Part shown: piece by piece, positions 1 to 9,461 of the stretch
Layout: each line of letters opens with the position of its first letter
Numbering within the stretch: position 1 is the first letter of the stretch
NCBI GenBank assembly: GCA_020344215.1
Contig: CP070815.1
Coordinates: 2,664,644-2,728,643, forward strand
Source: Gemmatimonadota bacterium
Lineage (GTDB): Bacteria > Gemmatimonadota > Gemmatimonadetes > Palauibacterales > KS3-K002
Length of the DNA stretch: 64,000 nt
Reading direction: 5' to 3'
The notes under the pieces: model-generated
Told to the model about the DNA's origin: nothing
The model's input: only the letters and a program-made list of their open reading frames with translations
The model's database searches: none
Program-made: the position numbers and the translations under genes

Positions 1-1809
1 TTCGTGCTCGCCCACGGCTCGACGGTCGCCACGAACGCGCTGCTGGAGCGCCGCGGCGCCCGCACGATCTGGATCACCAACCGGGGCTTCGAGGACCTGA
101 TCGAGATCGGCCGCCAAACGCGCCCTCAACTCTACGCCCTGGTGAGCGAGCGAGCGGCACCGCTGGTGGCACCGGAAGACCGAATAGGCATCGCCGGCCG
201 CATCCTTCATGACGGGAGCGAGGAGAGCCCGCTCGACAGGGAGGAGCTGAGCCGGCTGGCGGAACGGGTTGGCGATGCGGAATCGGTGGCCGTCGGCCTG
301 CTGCACAGCTACGCGAACACCGCGCATGAGGAGAGTGTCGCCGACGCCGTCGGCCACCTTGAGGTACCCGTGACCTGCTCGAGCCGACTGCTCCCCGAGT
401 ACCGGGAGTATGAGCGCTTCTCGACGGCGCTGGTCAACGCCTACGTGGCGCCCCTCGTCCACCGCTACCTCGACACGCTGGACCGTGAGAGCGGAGCGGC
501 CCGGGTGCGGATCATGGCCTCAGGCGGCGGCGCCTTCTCGGTCGAGCGCGCGGCGCGCGAGCCGGTGCACACGATCCTCTCGGGGCCGGCCGGCGGGGTC
601 GTGGCGGCGCTGGAGGCGGCGCGGCGCTGCGGGTTCGAGCGGGTGTTGTCGTTCGACATGGGCGGCACCTCTACCGATGTGTCCCTCTGCCCGGGTCACC
701 CCCTGCACACGAAGGAGTACCAAATCTCGGGATCCGCAGTCGCGATACCGGTCATCGATATCCACACGGTCGGCGCCGGCGGCGGCTCCATCGCCAGCCG
801 CGACCCGGGTGGCGCGCTAAAGGTCGGGCCCGAGAGTGCCGGCGCCGTGCCCGGCCCGATCTGCTACGGTCGCGGCGGTCGCGAAGTGACGGTGACCGAC
901 GCCCACGTCTGGCTCGGCCGCATCCCGGCCGAGTTGTTCCTAGGCGGCGAGCAGACCCTGGACCGGGCGGCGATAGAAGTCCCGCTGGCGGAGCTGGCTG
1001 CCAGCCTGGGCGGTGCGCCGGAGAGCACGGCCCAGGGTGTCCTCGAGGTGGCCAACACGAGGATGGAGGGCGCGTTGCGGTTGATCAGCGTCGAGCGCGG
1101 CCACGATCCCGCCGACCTCGTGCTCGTGGCTTTCGGCGGCGCCGCCCCCTTGCACGCCGCCGAGCTGGCCGGCCGCCTCGGCGTTCCATGCATCCTGGTC
1201 CCGCCCGACCCCGGCACGCTCTCGGCGCGCGGCATCCTGGTGGCCGACGTTCGCAAAGACGCCTCACGCAGCGTGCTTTGCCGCGGACCCGACGCCGAGC
1301 TGGCAGCGCTCGAGCCGGTCTTCGCCGAGTTGGAGGAAACGGCGCGGGCGGAGCTCGCAGCGGAGGGATTCGAGGGCGACGTCGTTTCGGTGGACCGCGC
1401 CATCGACGCCCGCTACGGCGGGCAGAGCTACGAGCTGAGCGTGCCCGCTGGACCGGACTGGCTCAGTGCGTTCCACGACGCCCACCTGGGTCGCTTCGGC
1501 TTCAAGCTCGAAGAGGCCGTCGTCGAGGCGGTCACCCTCCGGGTCAACGCCCGCGCTCGGGTAATCCACCCGCGCTCTCCCCAGATCGAGAGCGCTACGG
1601 CCGTGCCCAGCGCGGCCCGCAGCACGCGCGCTTACCTCGAAGGCGATTGGCACGATGTCCCCCTCTACGCGCGCCGCTCGTTGCGGGCCGGCCAGCAACT
1701 CGCTGGCCCGGCTGTGATCGCGGAGTACAGCGCGACCACCTGGGTGCCGGCCGATTGGCAGGCGGAGGTGGCACCCTACGGGGACCTGCTGTTAGCGGCG
1801 GGGCCCTAG
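1..1809 (+). CDS. hyuA: Hydantoinase/5-oxoprolinase family protein, HyuA-type subunit (5' partial)
   Basis: This is the C-terminal 602 codons of a HyuA-type protein; the reading frame is already open at base 1, so the true start lies outside the window. Family members carry out ATP-dependent ring opening of N-methylhydantoin, 5-oxoproline or related cyclic amides, usually with a HyuB partner. The visible sequence has the family's GSTVATNALLERRGA motif at the very beginning, which normally lies near residue 70-80. It also has a FDMGGTSTDVSL phosphate-binding loop near residue 220 and a glycine-rich VGAGGGS segment near 255. The C-terminal oxoprolinase domain ends naturally at TAG. No hyuB follows; the next gene starts 116 bp downstream and is unrelated, so the partner would have to be upstream. 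The substrate cannot be told from sequence. Confidence 0.9.
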   Translation, partial: FVLAHGSTVATNALLERRGARTIWITNRGFEDLIEIGRQTRPQLYALVSERAAPLVAPEDRIGIAGRILHDGSEESPLDREELSRLAERVGDAESVAVGLLHSYANTAHEESVADAVGHLEVPVTCSSRLLPEYREYERFSTALVNAYVAPLVHRYLDTLDRESGAARVRIMASGGGAFSVERAAREPVHTILSGPAGGVVAALEAARRCGFERVLSFDMGGTSTDVSLCPGHPLHTKEYQISGSAVAIPVIDIHTVGAGGGSIASRDPGGALKVGPESAGAVPGPICYGRGGREVTVTDAHVWLGRIPAELFLGGEQTLDRAAIEVPLAELAASLGGAPESTAQGVLEVANTRMEGALRLISVERGHDPADLVLVAFGGAAPLHAAELAGRLGVPCILVPPDPGTLSARGILVADVRKDASRSVLCRGPDAELAALEPVFAELEETARAELAAEGFEGDVVSVDRAIDARYGGQSYELSVPAGPDWLSAFHDAHLGRFGFKLEEAVVEAVTLRVNARARVIHPRSPQIESATAVPSAARSTRAYLEGDWHDVPLYARRSLRAGQQLAGPAVIAEYSATTWVPADWQAEVAPYGDLLLAAGP

Positions 1810-1925
1810 TCGGAAGCTGCCACGCAGCCGGGAGCCTCACCGGCGACTGGCGCCGCCAGCTTTGACTCGTATATATACAGCCCGCAGCCGATCCACCCGT
1901 TCAACAGTCTAGGAACCGGAGTGTC

Positions 1926-4436
1926 ATGGGCTCGCAGGATCGAGAGGAACGCCTGCAGAAGAGAGCAGGCCAGGTAGCGGCGACGACGGGCTACGAGCCT
2001 CCGTACCGCTTCGCAGCCATCGCCGGCTTCGCAATCTTTCTGCTCTACGTGATCACCCTGGCGCCTACAACGGCATTCTGGGACACGAGCGAGTACATCG
2101 CCACAGCGCACATCATGGGCATCCCGCATCCGCCCGGGAACCCGGTGTTCGTTGTGCTGGCCCGTGCCTGGGAGCTGCTGCTGGCTCCGTTCCCGCTGTC
2201 GACCGCCGTCAAGATCAACCTGTTCTCCGCGGCGAACGGCGGCGTGGCGGCCGCCTTCTGGTTTCTCGTCATCCACAGAGTACTGGCGTTCTTCTCCGAC
2301 GAGGAGCGCTTCCGCCTGAGCGGCGCCGCCGCGACGACGCTGATCTCCGCCACCGCCTTTACCGTCTGGAACCAGTCGGTGGTCAACGAGAAGGTCTACA
2401 CGGTGAGCCTGATGACGATCGCGCTGCTCACCTGGTTGATCTTCCGCTGGCGAGACAACCTGGGCAAAGGCAAAGACGACAACCTGCTGATCCTGATCGT
2501 CTTCTTGCTCGCCCTGTCGCTGGGGAACCATCTGATGGCGTTCCTCGTGGCGCCGGCGATGGTCTTCTTCGTGATCTGGGCGCACCCGCGTGTCCTGCTC
2601 CGCTGGCGGCTCTACGCCTTCGCCGCCCTCGCCTGGGTGCTGGGACTCTCAGCACAGCTGTTTCTCCCGATCCGGGCGGCGAACCGGCCGGTCATCAGCG
2701 AAGCAGATCCCCACTGCGAAACGCTGGTCGACGCGACGATCGATATTCTGCGCCTGCATCCGCCGCTCTCCCTGACAGGACCCGAGATGGAGAACGACCG
2801 CTGCCAGGCTCTGGCCGAATCGCTGCGGCGCCTCCAGTACCGGAAGCCGCCGCTCAACTTGAACCCGGTCTTCTATCCGCGCGAGGTACCACGCGACCTC
2901 AGCCTGATCCGTTGGCAATTCATCAACTACGCCCAGTACTTCGACTGGCAGTGGGCGAGGACCCTGGACGGCAGACAGACGTTTTTCGCCTGGGTCAGAG
3001 CACCGTTCACTCTGCTCTTCTTGCTACTCGGACTGCTAGGCGCCTGGCGGCACTTTCAGGCCGACCGAACCTCGTGGGTCTACTTCGCGGCGCTTTTCGT
3101 CACGGTGTGGTTTGGGCTCGTCTACTATCTCAACTTCAGGTACGGCTATTCCGTCCCCGCTGCGGTCGACGTCGGCGGCGAGTTGCCGATGCCCGTGCCG
3201 CGCGATTGGCGTGAAGTCCGCGAACGAGACTACTTCTTCATCGTCTCGTTCTCGCAGTGGGGGCTGTGGGCGGGAATCGGGCTGGCGGCGCTGTGGCAGA
3301 TCCTGGCCAAGGCCGCTGCCGGCGCCGCGCAGCAACGCTCCTTTGCACACTACAGGCGCACCGCGCCCATCCTCGTACTCGCGGCGCTGCCACTCATCCT
3401 CAACTGGAAGTACGCGAGCCGGGCGGGCGACTACGCTGCGCGTGATTGGGCCTACAACCTGCTGATGTCTATCGAGCCCTACGGCATCGTATTCACGAAC
3501 GGCGACAACGACACCTTTCCACTCTGGTACCTGCAGGAAGTCGAAGGGCTGCGCCGCGACGTAACGGTCATCGTCTACTCGTATCTGGCAACCACGTGGT
3601 ACGTACAACAACTACGCGACCTTACCCAACCGTGTGGCGACCTCGACCCGCTGGCCGACCCCACGGTGATCACCTGTCAGCGACCGTTCGAGCCCGACAA
3701 GGCCATACCTCTCTACTCGCGAAGCCCGTGGCCGGTCCCCACGCGCCCCATCCTGGAGATGAGCGATAGCGACATCGCGCGCATCCCAGACTGCTATCCG
3801 ACGGACCAGCGCGGTGCATGTCAGGCCTTTGCCGACTCGATGGTCGTACCGATCGGCGGCGCTGTTCAGGGATTCATCCCCGCCGGAAGGTACCTGATCC
3901 GCAACGACATCATGGTGCTGCGCATCCTGCAGACCTCGGCGGGCGATAGGCCGGTCTACTTCGCCAGCACGACAGGCACCTACGAGGAATTCGGCATCCA
4001 GCCCTGGATGGTCCGACAGGGTGTGGCCTTCAAGCTGGAGACTAGCGAGCTAGAGCCGACGGCCTCGCTCGTGCCGATCCCGGCCAACGTGCGCATTCAA
4101 GGCGGCCGTGAGTACCCCTATTGGATCGATCTCGACCGGACGACCGAGCTGTTGGAGCAGCACTACGTCTTTCGAGATCTCACTGAGCGTACGTTCTGGC
4201 CGGACCTGTCGACGAACGGGATCCCGCTGCAGTACTACCAGGCGTACGTCGGGTTGGCGACCGCGCAGCTCGTGACGGGGCAGCAGGAACGCTCCGACCT
4301 GAGCATCGAGCGGGCCCGGGACTTCCTGGTGGTGGCTCTGGGCCCGGAGTTCCTGGCCCCGGCAGAGCCGCGACCCGAGCCGCAGGAGGCGCCGCCGGAC
4401 ACCGAAGCGGCCGAGACCGATTCGGGGGGTATCTAG
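1926..4436 (+). CDS. DUF2723 family polytopic membrane protein
   Basis: An 836-residue integral membrane protein with a cytoplasmic N-terminus and about a dozen predicted membrane spans. It carries the DUF2723 signature: a WDTSEYIATAHIMGIPHPPGNP stretch around residues 52-75, right after the first span, with the acidic residue placed like that of GT-C glycosyltransferases. Eukaryotic TMEM260, from the same family, is a protein O-mannosyltransferase, so a lipid-linked sugar transfer role is a reasonable inference, but no substrate is known for bacterial members. The soluble C-terminal third (from about residue 520, after a GDNDTFPLWYLQEVEGLR stretch) probably faces the periplasm. The last 25 residues are Pro/Glu rich. 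The start ATG has a CCGGAG ribosome site 4-9 nt upstream. It is convergent with the SbcC gene, leaving only 9 bp between stops. Confidence 0.88.
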   Translation: MGSQDREERLQKRAGQVAATTGYEPPYRFAAIAGFAIFLLYVITLAPTTAFWDTSEYIATAHIMGIPHPPGNPVFVVLARAWELLLAPFPLSTAVKINLFSAANGGVAAAFWFLVIHRVLAFFSDEERFRLSGAAATTLISATAFTVWNQSVVNEKVYTVSLMTIALLTWLIFRWRDNLGKGKDDNLLILIVFLLALSLGNHLMAFLVAPAMVFFVIWAHPRVLLRWRLYAFAALAWVLGLSAQLFLPIRAANRPVISEADPHCETLVDATIDILRLHPPLSLTGPEMENDRCQALAESLRRLQYRKPPLNLNPVFYPREVPRDLSLIRWQFINYAQYFDWQWARTLDGRQTFFAWVRAPFTLLFLLLGLLGAWRHFQADRTSWVYFAALFVTVWFGLVYYLNFRYGYSVPAAVDVGGELPMPVPRDWREVRERDYFFIVSFSQWGLWAGIGLAALWQILAKAAAGAAQQRSFAHYRRTAPILVLAALPLILNWKYASRAGDYAARDWAYNLLMSIEPYGIVFTNGDNDTFPLWYLQEVEGLRRDVTVIVYSYLATTWYVQQLRDLTQPCGDLDPLADPTVITCQRPFEPDKAIPLYSRSPWPVPTRPILEMSDSDIARIPDCYPTDQRGACQAFADSMVVPIGGAVQGFIPAGRYLIRNDIMVLRILQTSAGDRPVYFASTTGTYEEFGIQPWMVRQGVAFKLETSELEPTASLVPIPANVRIQGGREYPYWIDLDRTTELLEQHYVFRDLTERTFWPDLSTNGIPLQYYQAYVGLATAQLVTGQQERSDLSIERARDFLVVALGPEFLAPAEPRPEPQEAPPDTEAAETDSGGI

Positions 4437-4445
4437 ACCGTTCGC

Positions 4446-6902
4446 TTAGTCGGCGACCAGCGCCGCCAGATCCTCCCTTGCGAGATCTTCAACGCTGGCG
4501 CCCGGACTTTCCTCGCGCACGAGGCTCGTCCCCGTGGGCTCGTTGTAGGTGACGCGCAGCACCTGGTCCATGCCTTGGCGGATCGATTCGATGTGGCTGA
4601 TGAGGATGATCTGCTCGAAACGATCCTGAAGCTTCTGGAGAAGCTGCACGACGCTCTCGCGCCGCTGTTCGTCCAGGCCGCCGAACACCTCATCGAAGAT
4701 GAGCAGCGACAGTGAATGACCGGCACGATCCGCGATCATCTGGCTGATCGCGAGCCGCAACACCAGGTTCGCTATGTCCTCCTCGCCGCCCGAGATCACC
4801 TCCTTGATCTCGCCGTCGTCCAGCACGATGACCTCGTGTGCGCTGCCGATCTCGATCTGGTTGTAGCGACCATCGGTCAGCTCCATCACGAACACGCTGG
4901 CGATCTCTGAGAGTTCCGGTCGAACCCGGTCGTTGAGCTGCGTACGCAACTCACCCAGCGCCCCGTCGAGCTCGTTGTGGAGTCGGAAGTCCGCCTGACG
5001 CTCGGCTACCGTCCGGGAGACCTTCTTGTAATCTCGCTCAGCCTGACGCGCCGAGTCTGCCGCCTGCCGTGCGCTATCCGCCTCTCCTCTGGCCCGCGCT
5101 GCCTCAACGTTGGCCGCACCCAGAACGTCTCGCGCCTCCTCGTACTCCTTCTCGGCCGAGCGATACCGGTCTTCCGAGTAATCGAGCTCGACCCGTTTCT
5201 TCTCCAGATCGTCGACTTGCCTGCGGATCTGCCGCTCTTCCTCCTCCGCCTCTGCCTGCGCCGCACGCAGCTGTGGCTGTCTCTCCAACCGAGTCTCCAG
5301 CTGCGTGACCTGCTTGCGGCGCTCCTCCAGTTTCTTCAGCTCTTCGCGCACCTCCTCGTGCCGCCTCGCGTCGTAGCCTCCCGGAAGCGCGGCGATCTCG
5401 CCCGCCAGTTCGCGAGCCCGCGCCTGCTCCTCTGCCAGCTCGGCCTTCAACGTCGCAGCCTGCGTGAGGGCCGCCGCTGACTCGGCAAGCGCGCGCCTCA
5501 GCCGCTCGATCTCCTCCCGGGCACGCGCCAGCTCGTTCCTCCCGGCTACGACCTCGTCCGGCTCCGCCCTCAGCTGCTCGAATCGCTTCTTGTGCCACTT
5601 CCCATCCTGGACGACTTCCTCGTACTGGCCGCGGACGAGTTCCAGAACCGTATCGTATTCCGAACCCAGCGCACGCTTGCAGGTCGGGCAGACCCCGTCG
5701 GGCCCCGCCGCCTCCAGTTGCATTATCTGCGCTCTGAGCTCTTCCGCCTGGCCACGCAGAATTCGACGGGTCGCGTCAGCGTCCTGCCTGTCGCGCTCCC
5801 AGCCGGAGGTCGCTTCTTGAAGTCGAGCTTCCAGCCCGTCGCATTCGGTCTCCTGAGCCGCCAGCTTCTCACTCAAATCGTCGCTCGCCCGCCCTCTCTC
5901 CAGGGCGTCCGTCACCTTCTGGTCGAGGACATCCACCCGCTTACGCTGGTCGTCGAGCTGCCTCTTCAGGCTACCGCGTCGCGCCTCCGCCTCAGCCAGC
6001 GACTGCAGGCTCTCAGCCTCTAGTGGGAGCTCCTCGAGTGGTTTGATCTCTTCCAGCAGCCGCTTCAACTCCTCGTCGGCAGCCGCCAGTGTCTTGAGAT
6101 CCACCGCAGTCTTTTCCCGGTCCTCGCGGACGCGCTCGAGGCGTATCCGGGCCACGCGCAGTTCTTCGCCCAGCTGCGCGTAGCGTTCGCGCGCCCTGCG
6201 CAACTCGTTCCAGGCCGGCTCCAGCTCGGCGACCCAGGCGGCAGCGTCGTTTCGCCGGCCCTGGGCCTCCGCCTGCTGTGAGGTCGCTGCCTTCAGCCGT
6301 TCCTCCGCCTCCTCCCTCTCCCGCTTGATCTCGTCAGGATCGCGCAGCGCACGACGCAGCTCTTCGACCTGGGCCTTGAGAACGTTCCGCTGCTGGCGCA
6401 CCAGGTCCTGAGATTTCTTCAGCCGCTCGTAGCCCAATACCTGAGCCAGGAAGCGCGCCCGCTCGGCTGATCCGACGCTGGCGAGGAACTGCAGATCCTT
6501 CTGCTTCGTAAAGTAGGTGTTGAAGAACTCCCCGCGCGTCATCCCCAGTCGGCGCGTCAGTTGCCGCGTCACTTCACCTAGGCCGGCGGCGATCGGGTCT
6601 TCTTGCTCGGCCCGGTACAGCTCGGCAGTTCTCGGGGTACGCCTCACCCGATACCGTTCGCCGCGCAGCTCGAACTCGAGTTCCGCCTGAACCGTCGAGC
6701 GCCCGGGCGCACGGTTGAAGCGCAGCGTATCCTTGGTGCCGCGCGCCGCCGGCGCGCCATAGACCGTCCAGGCGATCGCCTCGAGGATCGTCGACTTGCC
6801 GGAGCCGTTCGGGCCGATGATGCCGGTGAGGCCCGGTCGGAACTCGATCTCCGTGTCGGCGTGCTGCCGGAAGTTCTTGAGGGCAAGGCGAATCAGCCGC
6901 AT
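4446..6902 (-). CDS. sbcC: SbcC/Rad50-type SMC-like ATPase
   Basis: An 818-residue ATPase of the DNA double-strand-break processing complex; it binds DNA and gates the SbcD/Mre11 nuclease. The N-terminal ATPase half has Walker A GPNGSGKS at residues 30-37. A long coiled coil follows, interrupted near residue 404 by a CPTC zinc hook that would join two molecules. The C-terminal half has the signature ISGGEED near 701 and Walker B LLIFDEVFGGLD near 732. At 818 residues it is nearer to archaeal Rad50 (about 880) than to E. coli SbcC (1,048). It begins 1 nt after the SbcD stop, so the two are surely co-translated. It is the last gene of a five-gene minus-strand operon that starts with a HerA-like ATPase. 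Confidence 0.95.
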   Translation of the reverse strand: MRLIRLALKNFRQHADTEIEFRPGLTGIIGPNGSGKSTILEAIAWTVYGAPAARGTKDTLRFNRAPGRSTVQAELEFELRGERYRVRRTPRTAELYRAEQEDPIAAGLGEVTRQLTRRLGMTRGEFFNTYFTKQKDLQFLASVGSAERARFLAQVLGYERLKKSQDLVRQQRNVLKAQVEELRRALRDPDEIKREREEAEERLKAATSQQAEAQGRRNDAAAWVAELEPAWNELRRARERYAQLGEELRVARIRLERVREDREKTAVDLKTLAAADEELKRLLEEIKPLEELPLEAESLQSLAEAEARRGSLKRQLDDQRKRVDVLDQKVTDALERGRASDDLSEKLAAQETECDGLEARLQEATSGWERDRQDADATRRILRGQAEELRAQIMQLEAAGPDGVCPTCKRALGSEYDTVLELVRGQYEEVVQDGKWHKKRFEQLRAEPDEVVAGRNELARAREEIERLRRALAESAAALTQAATLKAELAEEQARARELAGEIAALPGGYDARRHEEVREELKKLEERRKQVTQLETRLERQPQLRAAQAEAEEEERQIRRQVDDLEKKRVELDYSEDRYRSAEKEYEEARDVLGAANVEAARARGEADSARQAADSARQAERDYKKVSRTVAERQADFRLHNELDGALGELRTQLNDRVRPELSEIASVFVMELTDGRYNQIEIGSAHEVIVLDDGEIKEVISGGEEDIANLVLRLAISQMIADRAGHSLSLLIFDEVFGGLDEQRRESVVQLLQKLQDRFEQIILISHIESIRQGMDQVLRVTYNEPTGTSLVREESPGASVEDLAREDLAALVAD

Positions 6903-6903
6903 C

Positions 6904-8067
6904 TCATTCCCTGTCCTCGAGGGCTTCTGCTTCCTCCGCCTCCTGCAGGTACCGCCGCCCGAGCTCGATCAGCGCTTCCCGGTCGACCTGCCGCGAGTCG
7001 GGTTTCCAGCGGTGCTTCAGGAACTCCGTCAGCTCTTCCCGCAGGGTCAGACGACGGCCGGGCGCGCCGGAGCCGCTGAGCCGCGTGACTTGCGGCGGCC
7101 GGGCGTCGAGGTTGAAGTGAAGGGCCTGGTTCCGATACTCGCGAATCTTGCGATGGTCCAGCTCTCGATACACGTCTCGCGGCACGTCGAACACGCGAAG
7201 CCGGATGATCTTCTCATCGATCCCGCCGGAGACCCCTTCCAGCGCCGACTCGATCAGACTATTGAGTTCTCGCGGCGGCAGGTCGCGCCCGGCGATGGGC
7301 TTCAGGTCGATCACCGGCCGGGTCCCTTCCAGCTCGTGGAATGTCATCTTCCCATCTTCCGTCTCCAATTCGACGAACCCTTTGGGCCGACCCGCTTCAG
7401 ACCAGACGTCCATGCTCGTACGCTCGATCGCGCCCGGGTAGATCATGTTGGGTGCCAGCGATTCGTAGAGATGATAGTGGCCGAGCGCAACGTAGCTCCA
7501 CTCTGCCGGCTTGATGTCACTGCTGCGCAGCAACGCCGCACCGAAGTGGCTGATCAGCTTCAGGTCCTCATGGGCACCGTGCGCCATCAGAATGTTGATG
7601 CCCGCGTCCGGGTCCGGCTCGATTGCTGGCTGCCGCTCGGCGAACAGCGAGTTGTGTGGGAGGCAGAGGACCGCTGTGTCGAGCGCTGGGAATCGGAGCC
7701 GCTTCGGTTCTTGATGGGCGACTTGGAAGCCGGGTATTTCTGCAAACAGCCTTAGGATGTTGCCGGTCTCCGCAGCTCTGGGAGAATCGTGGTTGCCCGC
7801 GATTATGACGACTGCGGTATCCGGGGCTTTCTCACGGAAGCGCGAGAACTGGCGGAACGCATCGGCGATCGCGGCATTCGACGGGCGCACCGTGTGGAAG
7901 ATGTCACCGGCAATAAGTAGTAGGTCAGGCGCGATCTTCGCCGTCTTCTCCAGCAACTCCCGGAAGACGCGAGCTACGTCGGCCTCCCGGATGTTGATGC
8001 CGTAGGCGTTCGTGCGATGATACGCCCTGTACCCGAGGTGGAGGTCCGCCGTATGGACGAGCCTCAT
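6904..8067 (-). CDS. sbcD: SbcD/Mre11-type DNA exonuclease
   Basis: A 387-residue calcineurin-like metallophosphoesterase, the nuclease of the SbcCD/Mre11-Rad50 complex. Five phosphoesterase motifs are visible in order: HTADLHLG at residues 5-12, IAGDIFH near 51, GNHDSPR near 93, MAHGAHED near 165 and GHYHLY near 193. These supply the Asp, His and Asn ligands of the two-manganese site. After about residue 280 comes the capping/Rad50-binding region. The ATG overlaps the stop of the upstream gene in an ATGA, and SbcC starts 1 nt after its own stop. It is slightly shorter than E. coli SbcD (400 residues). Confidence 0.95.
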   Translation of the reverse strand: MRLVHTADLHLGYRAYHRTNAYGINIREADVARVFRELLEKTAKIAPDLLLIAGDIFHTVRPSNAAIADAFRQFSRFREKAPDTAVVIIAGNHDSPRAAETGNILRLFAEIPGFQVAHQEPKRLRFPALDTAVLCLPHNSLFAERQPAIEPDPDAGINILMAHGAHEDLKLISHFGAALLRSSDIKPAEWSYVALGHYHLYESLAPNMIYPGAIERTSMDVWSEAGRPKGFVELETEDGKMTFHELEGTRPVIDLKPIAGRDLPPRELNSLIESALEGVSGGIDEKIIRLRVFDVPRDVYRELDHRKIREYRNQALHFNLDARPPQVTRLSGSGAPGRRLTLREELTEFLKHRWKPDSRQVDREALIELGRRYLQEAEEAEALEDRE

Positions 8068-8972
8068 CGCGCGCTCACGAGGTCGAGGCTCCCGTTCGCG
8101 TGACCGGTGAGCTGCACTTCGACACCCCCCTCTGCATGCAGCGCGAACATGTCGATCTCGTAGTGGCCTCCGACGTAGCAGCCTTGATCGATGTCGAACA
8201 AGGCGGAGCCCGTCAAGCTGGCCTCCATGTGCATCGGCGCCCCAAAGCCCGCCTCGTCGATCCCCTGAAGATTGGAGAACGTCCCGGAGAGCCCGATCAC
8301 AGCGATCCGCCCTTGGTCTCCCGCACGCACCTCGAACAGCGTGTGCTCCAGCTCGAGCGTCATCTTCCCCGCCCCGCTCGGCGACAAGCCTACGGGGAAC
8401 TGCCCCACGCTCGTCCAGCGGTCGCCGACCCGCACCGGCCGCTCCGGGAGATAGGTGGGCATGGCACCTTCAAGCTGCTCGAACTGCCGTGCCAGCCCCG
8501 CAAGCCCCGGGTGTGTGTACGTCACATCGATTGTGCGGCCGGTGGGTGTCGCCCTGACCTGCGCCGTCTGCGACAGCAGCTCGCGCGTCGATTCGACCTG
8601 TATTGGAGGGGGCGAGATCGGGCGACCACCAATGTCGCCAGTAAACTCGAAGTCGTGCCACCGCACCTCGAAGGCGCGCGTCCCGTCTTCCTCTACCGCG
8701 GCCAGCCGCTGCTCATACTCGACCGCCGTATGCAGCCCCATACCCTCCGCCAGCGCCTCGATGAGCTGCTGCGTGCGCGGGTCCGGTTGGCCGTCGCTCG
8801 CGTACTCGGCACGCATCCGAATATCGAGCTCCAGCCGATAGCGGTTCGACTGGCCCACCTCATCGGAGAGCCGCAGCAGATGCGCCGGACTCTGGGCAGC
8901 CGCCAGCAACGCGACCGCGACGACCGGACCGGGATAGCGTAGCCTTGGGCCCAGGCTATATCCGCAACGCAC
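8064..8972 (-). CDS. Predicted exported protein of unknown function
   Basis: A 302-residue protein that I do not recognise as a named family. The N-terminus has an arginine-containing start followed by a hydrophobic stretch (about residues 13-27) ending in AQSPA, consistent with a signal peptide. The body alternates short beta-strand-like segments, including a PERPVRVGDRWTS motif near residue 180 that is typical of DUF6263-like periplasmic beta-rich proteins; that comparison is a guess from memory. GTG at 8972 is the start that retains the signal, and it overlaps the end of the upstream membrane gene by 17 nt. The downstream junction with sbcD is an ATGA overlap, so it is translationally coupled inside a DNA-repair operon, which is unexpected for an exported protein. 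Confidence 0.75.
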   Translation of the reverse strand: MRCGYSLGPRLRYPGPVVAVALLAAAQSPAHLLRLSDEVGQSNRYRLELDIRMRAEYASDGQPDPRTQQLIEALAEGMGLHTAVEYEQRLAAVEEDGTRAFEVRWHDFEFTGDIGGRPISPPPIQVESTRELLSQTAQVRATPTGRTIDVTYTHPGLAGLARQFEQLEGAMPTYLPERPVRVGDRWTSVGQFPVGLSPSGAGKMTLELEHTLFEVRAGDQGRIAVIGLSGTFSNLQGIDEAGFGAPMHMEASLTGSALFDIDQGCYVGGHYEIDMFALHAEGGVEVQLTGHANGSLDLVSAR

Positions 8973-9429
8973 CTATCAGAACCACATAGATCAACAGGGC
9001 GCCGACCAGGCTGCCGACGATCGCCTGCTGTTTGAGCTTGGCGGTGAACTTCGCCTTGTCCGACTCCAGCTCGCCTCCCCGCTCCGCCAGGTCCGCCAGA
9101 GCACCCGCCGTCGGCAGGACGAAGAACAGCGTGGCCAGAAACGCGATCAGGCCGAGCGCCTGCATCTGGAACAGCCAGTGCTCGGGGAACGGCCGGAACC
9201 ACGGCCGCCCGGTGGCGATCATCAGGATCGCCCCGGCGGCAACGGTCACCGCCGCCGCCACCGCAACCACCCGGTAGAGGACCCGCTGCGTCGCGTAGGC
9301 GAAGGCGATCAAGTCCTGTTGGCCGGTCGCCCGCGCTCTCGAGGTCCAGACGGTGAGGATGAACATGCCACCCAGCCAGATCACCACGCCGATGAGATGC
9401 AGGAACAGCCAGATGCCCCAGAGCCTCAT
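8956..9429 (-). CDS. Four-helix inner-membrane protein, DUF2269/CopD-like
   Basis: A 157-residue integral membrane protein with about four predicted helices (residues 5-27, 50-72, 83-105 and 134-155). The N-terminal LFLHLIGVVIWLGGMFIL stretch, with a helix-embedded histidine and a WLGGMF turn, is typical of DUF2269 and CopD-like proteins, some of which bind haem or copper. An AGGAGG ribosome site lies 4 nt before ATG 9429; a GTG directly before it (9432) could also be used. It follows the HerA-like gene by about 30 bp and overlaps the next gene by 17 nt. The role is unknown. Its place between a DNA translocase and the SbcD/SbcC pair is the odd feature. Confidence 0.78.
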   Translation of the reverse strand: MRLWGIWLFLHLIGVVIWLGGMFILTVWTSRARATGQQDLIAFAYATQRVLYRVVAVAAAVTVAAGAILMIATGRPWFRPFPEHWLFQMQALGLIAFLATLFFVLPTAGALADLAERGGELESDKAKFTAKLKQQAIVGSLVGALLIYVVLIGALRI

Positions 9430-9461
9430 CACGCCTCCTGGTTCCGGTTGCGAGTTCCGCG

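Noticed and set aside
1806..2585. A 259-codon minus-strand frame
   Set aside because: Antisense to the DUF2723 gene, with His/Arg/Gln-rich low-complexity translation typical of shadow frames.
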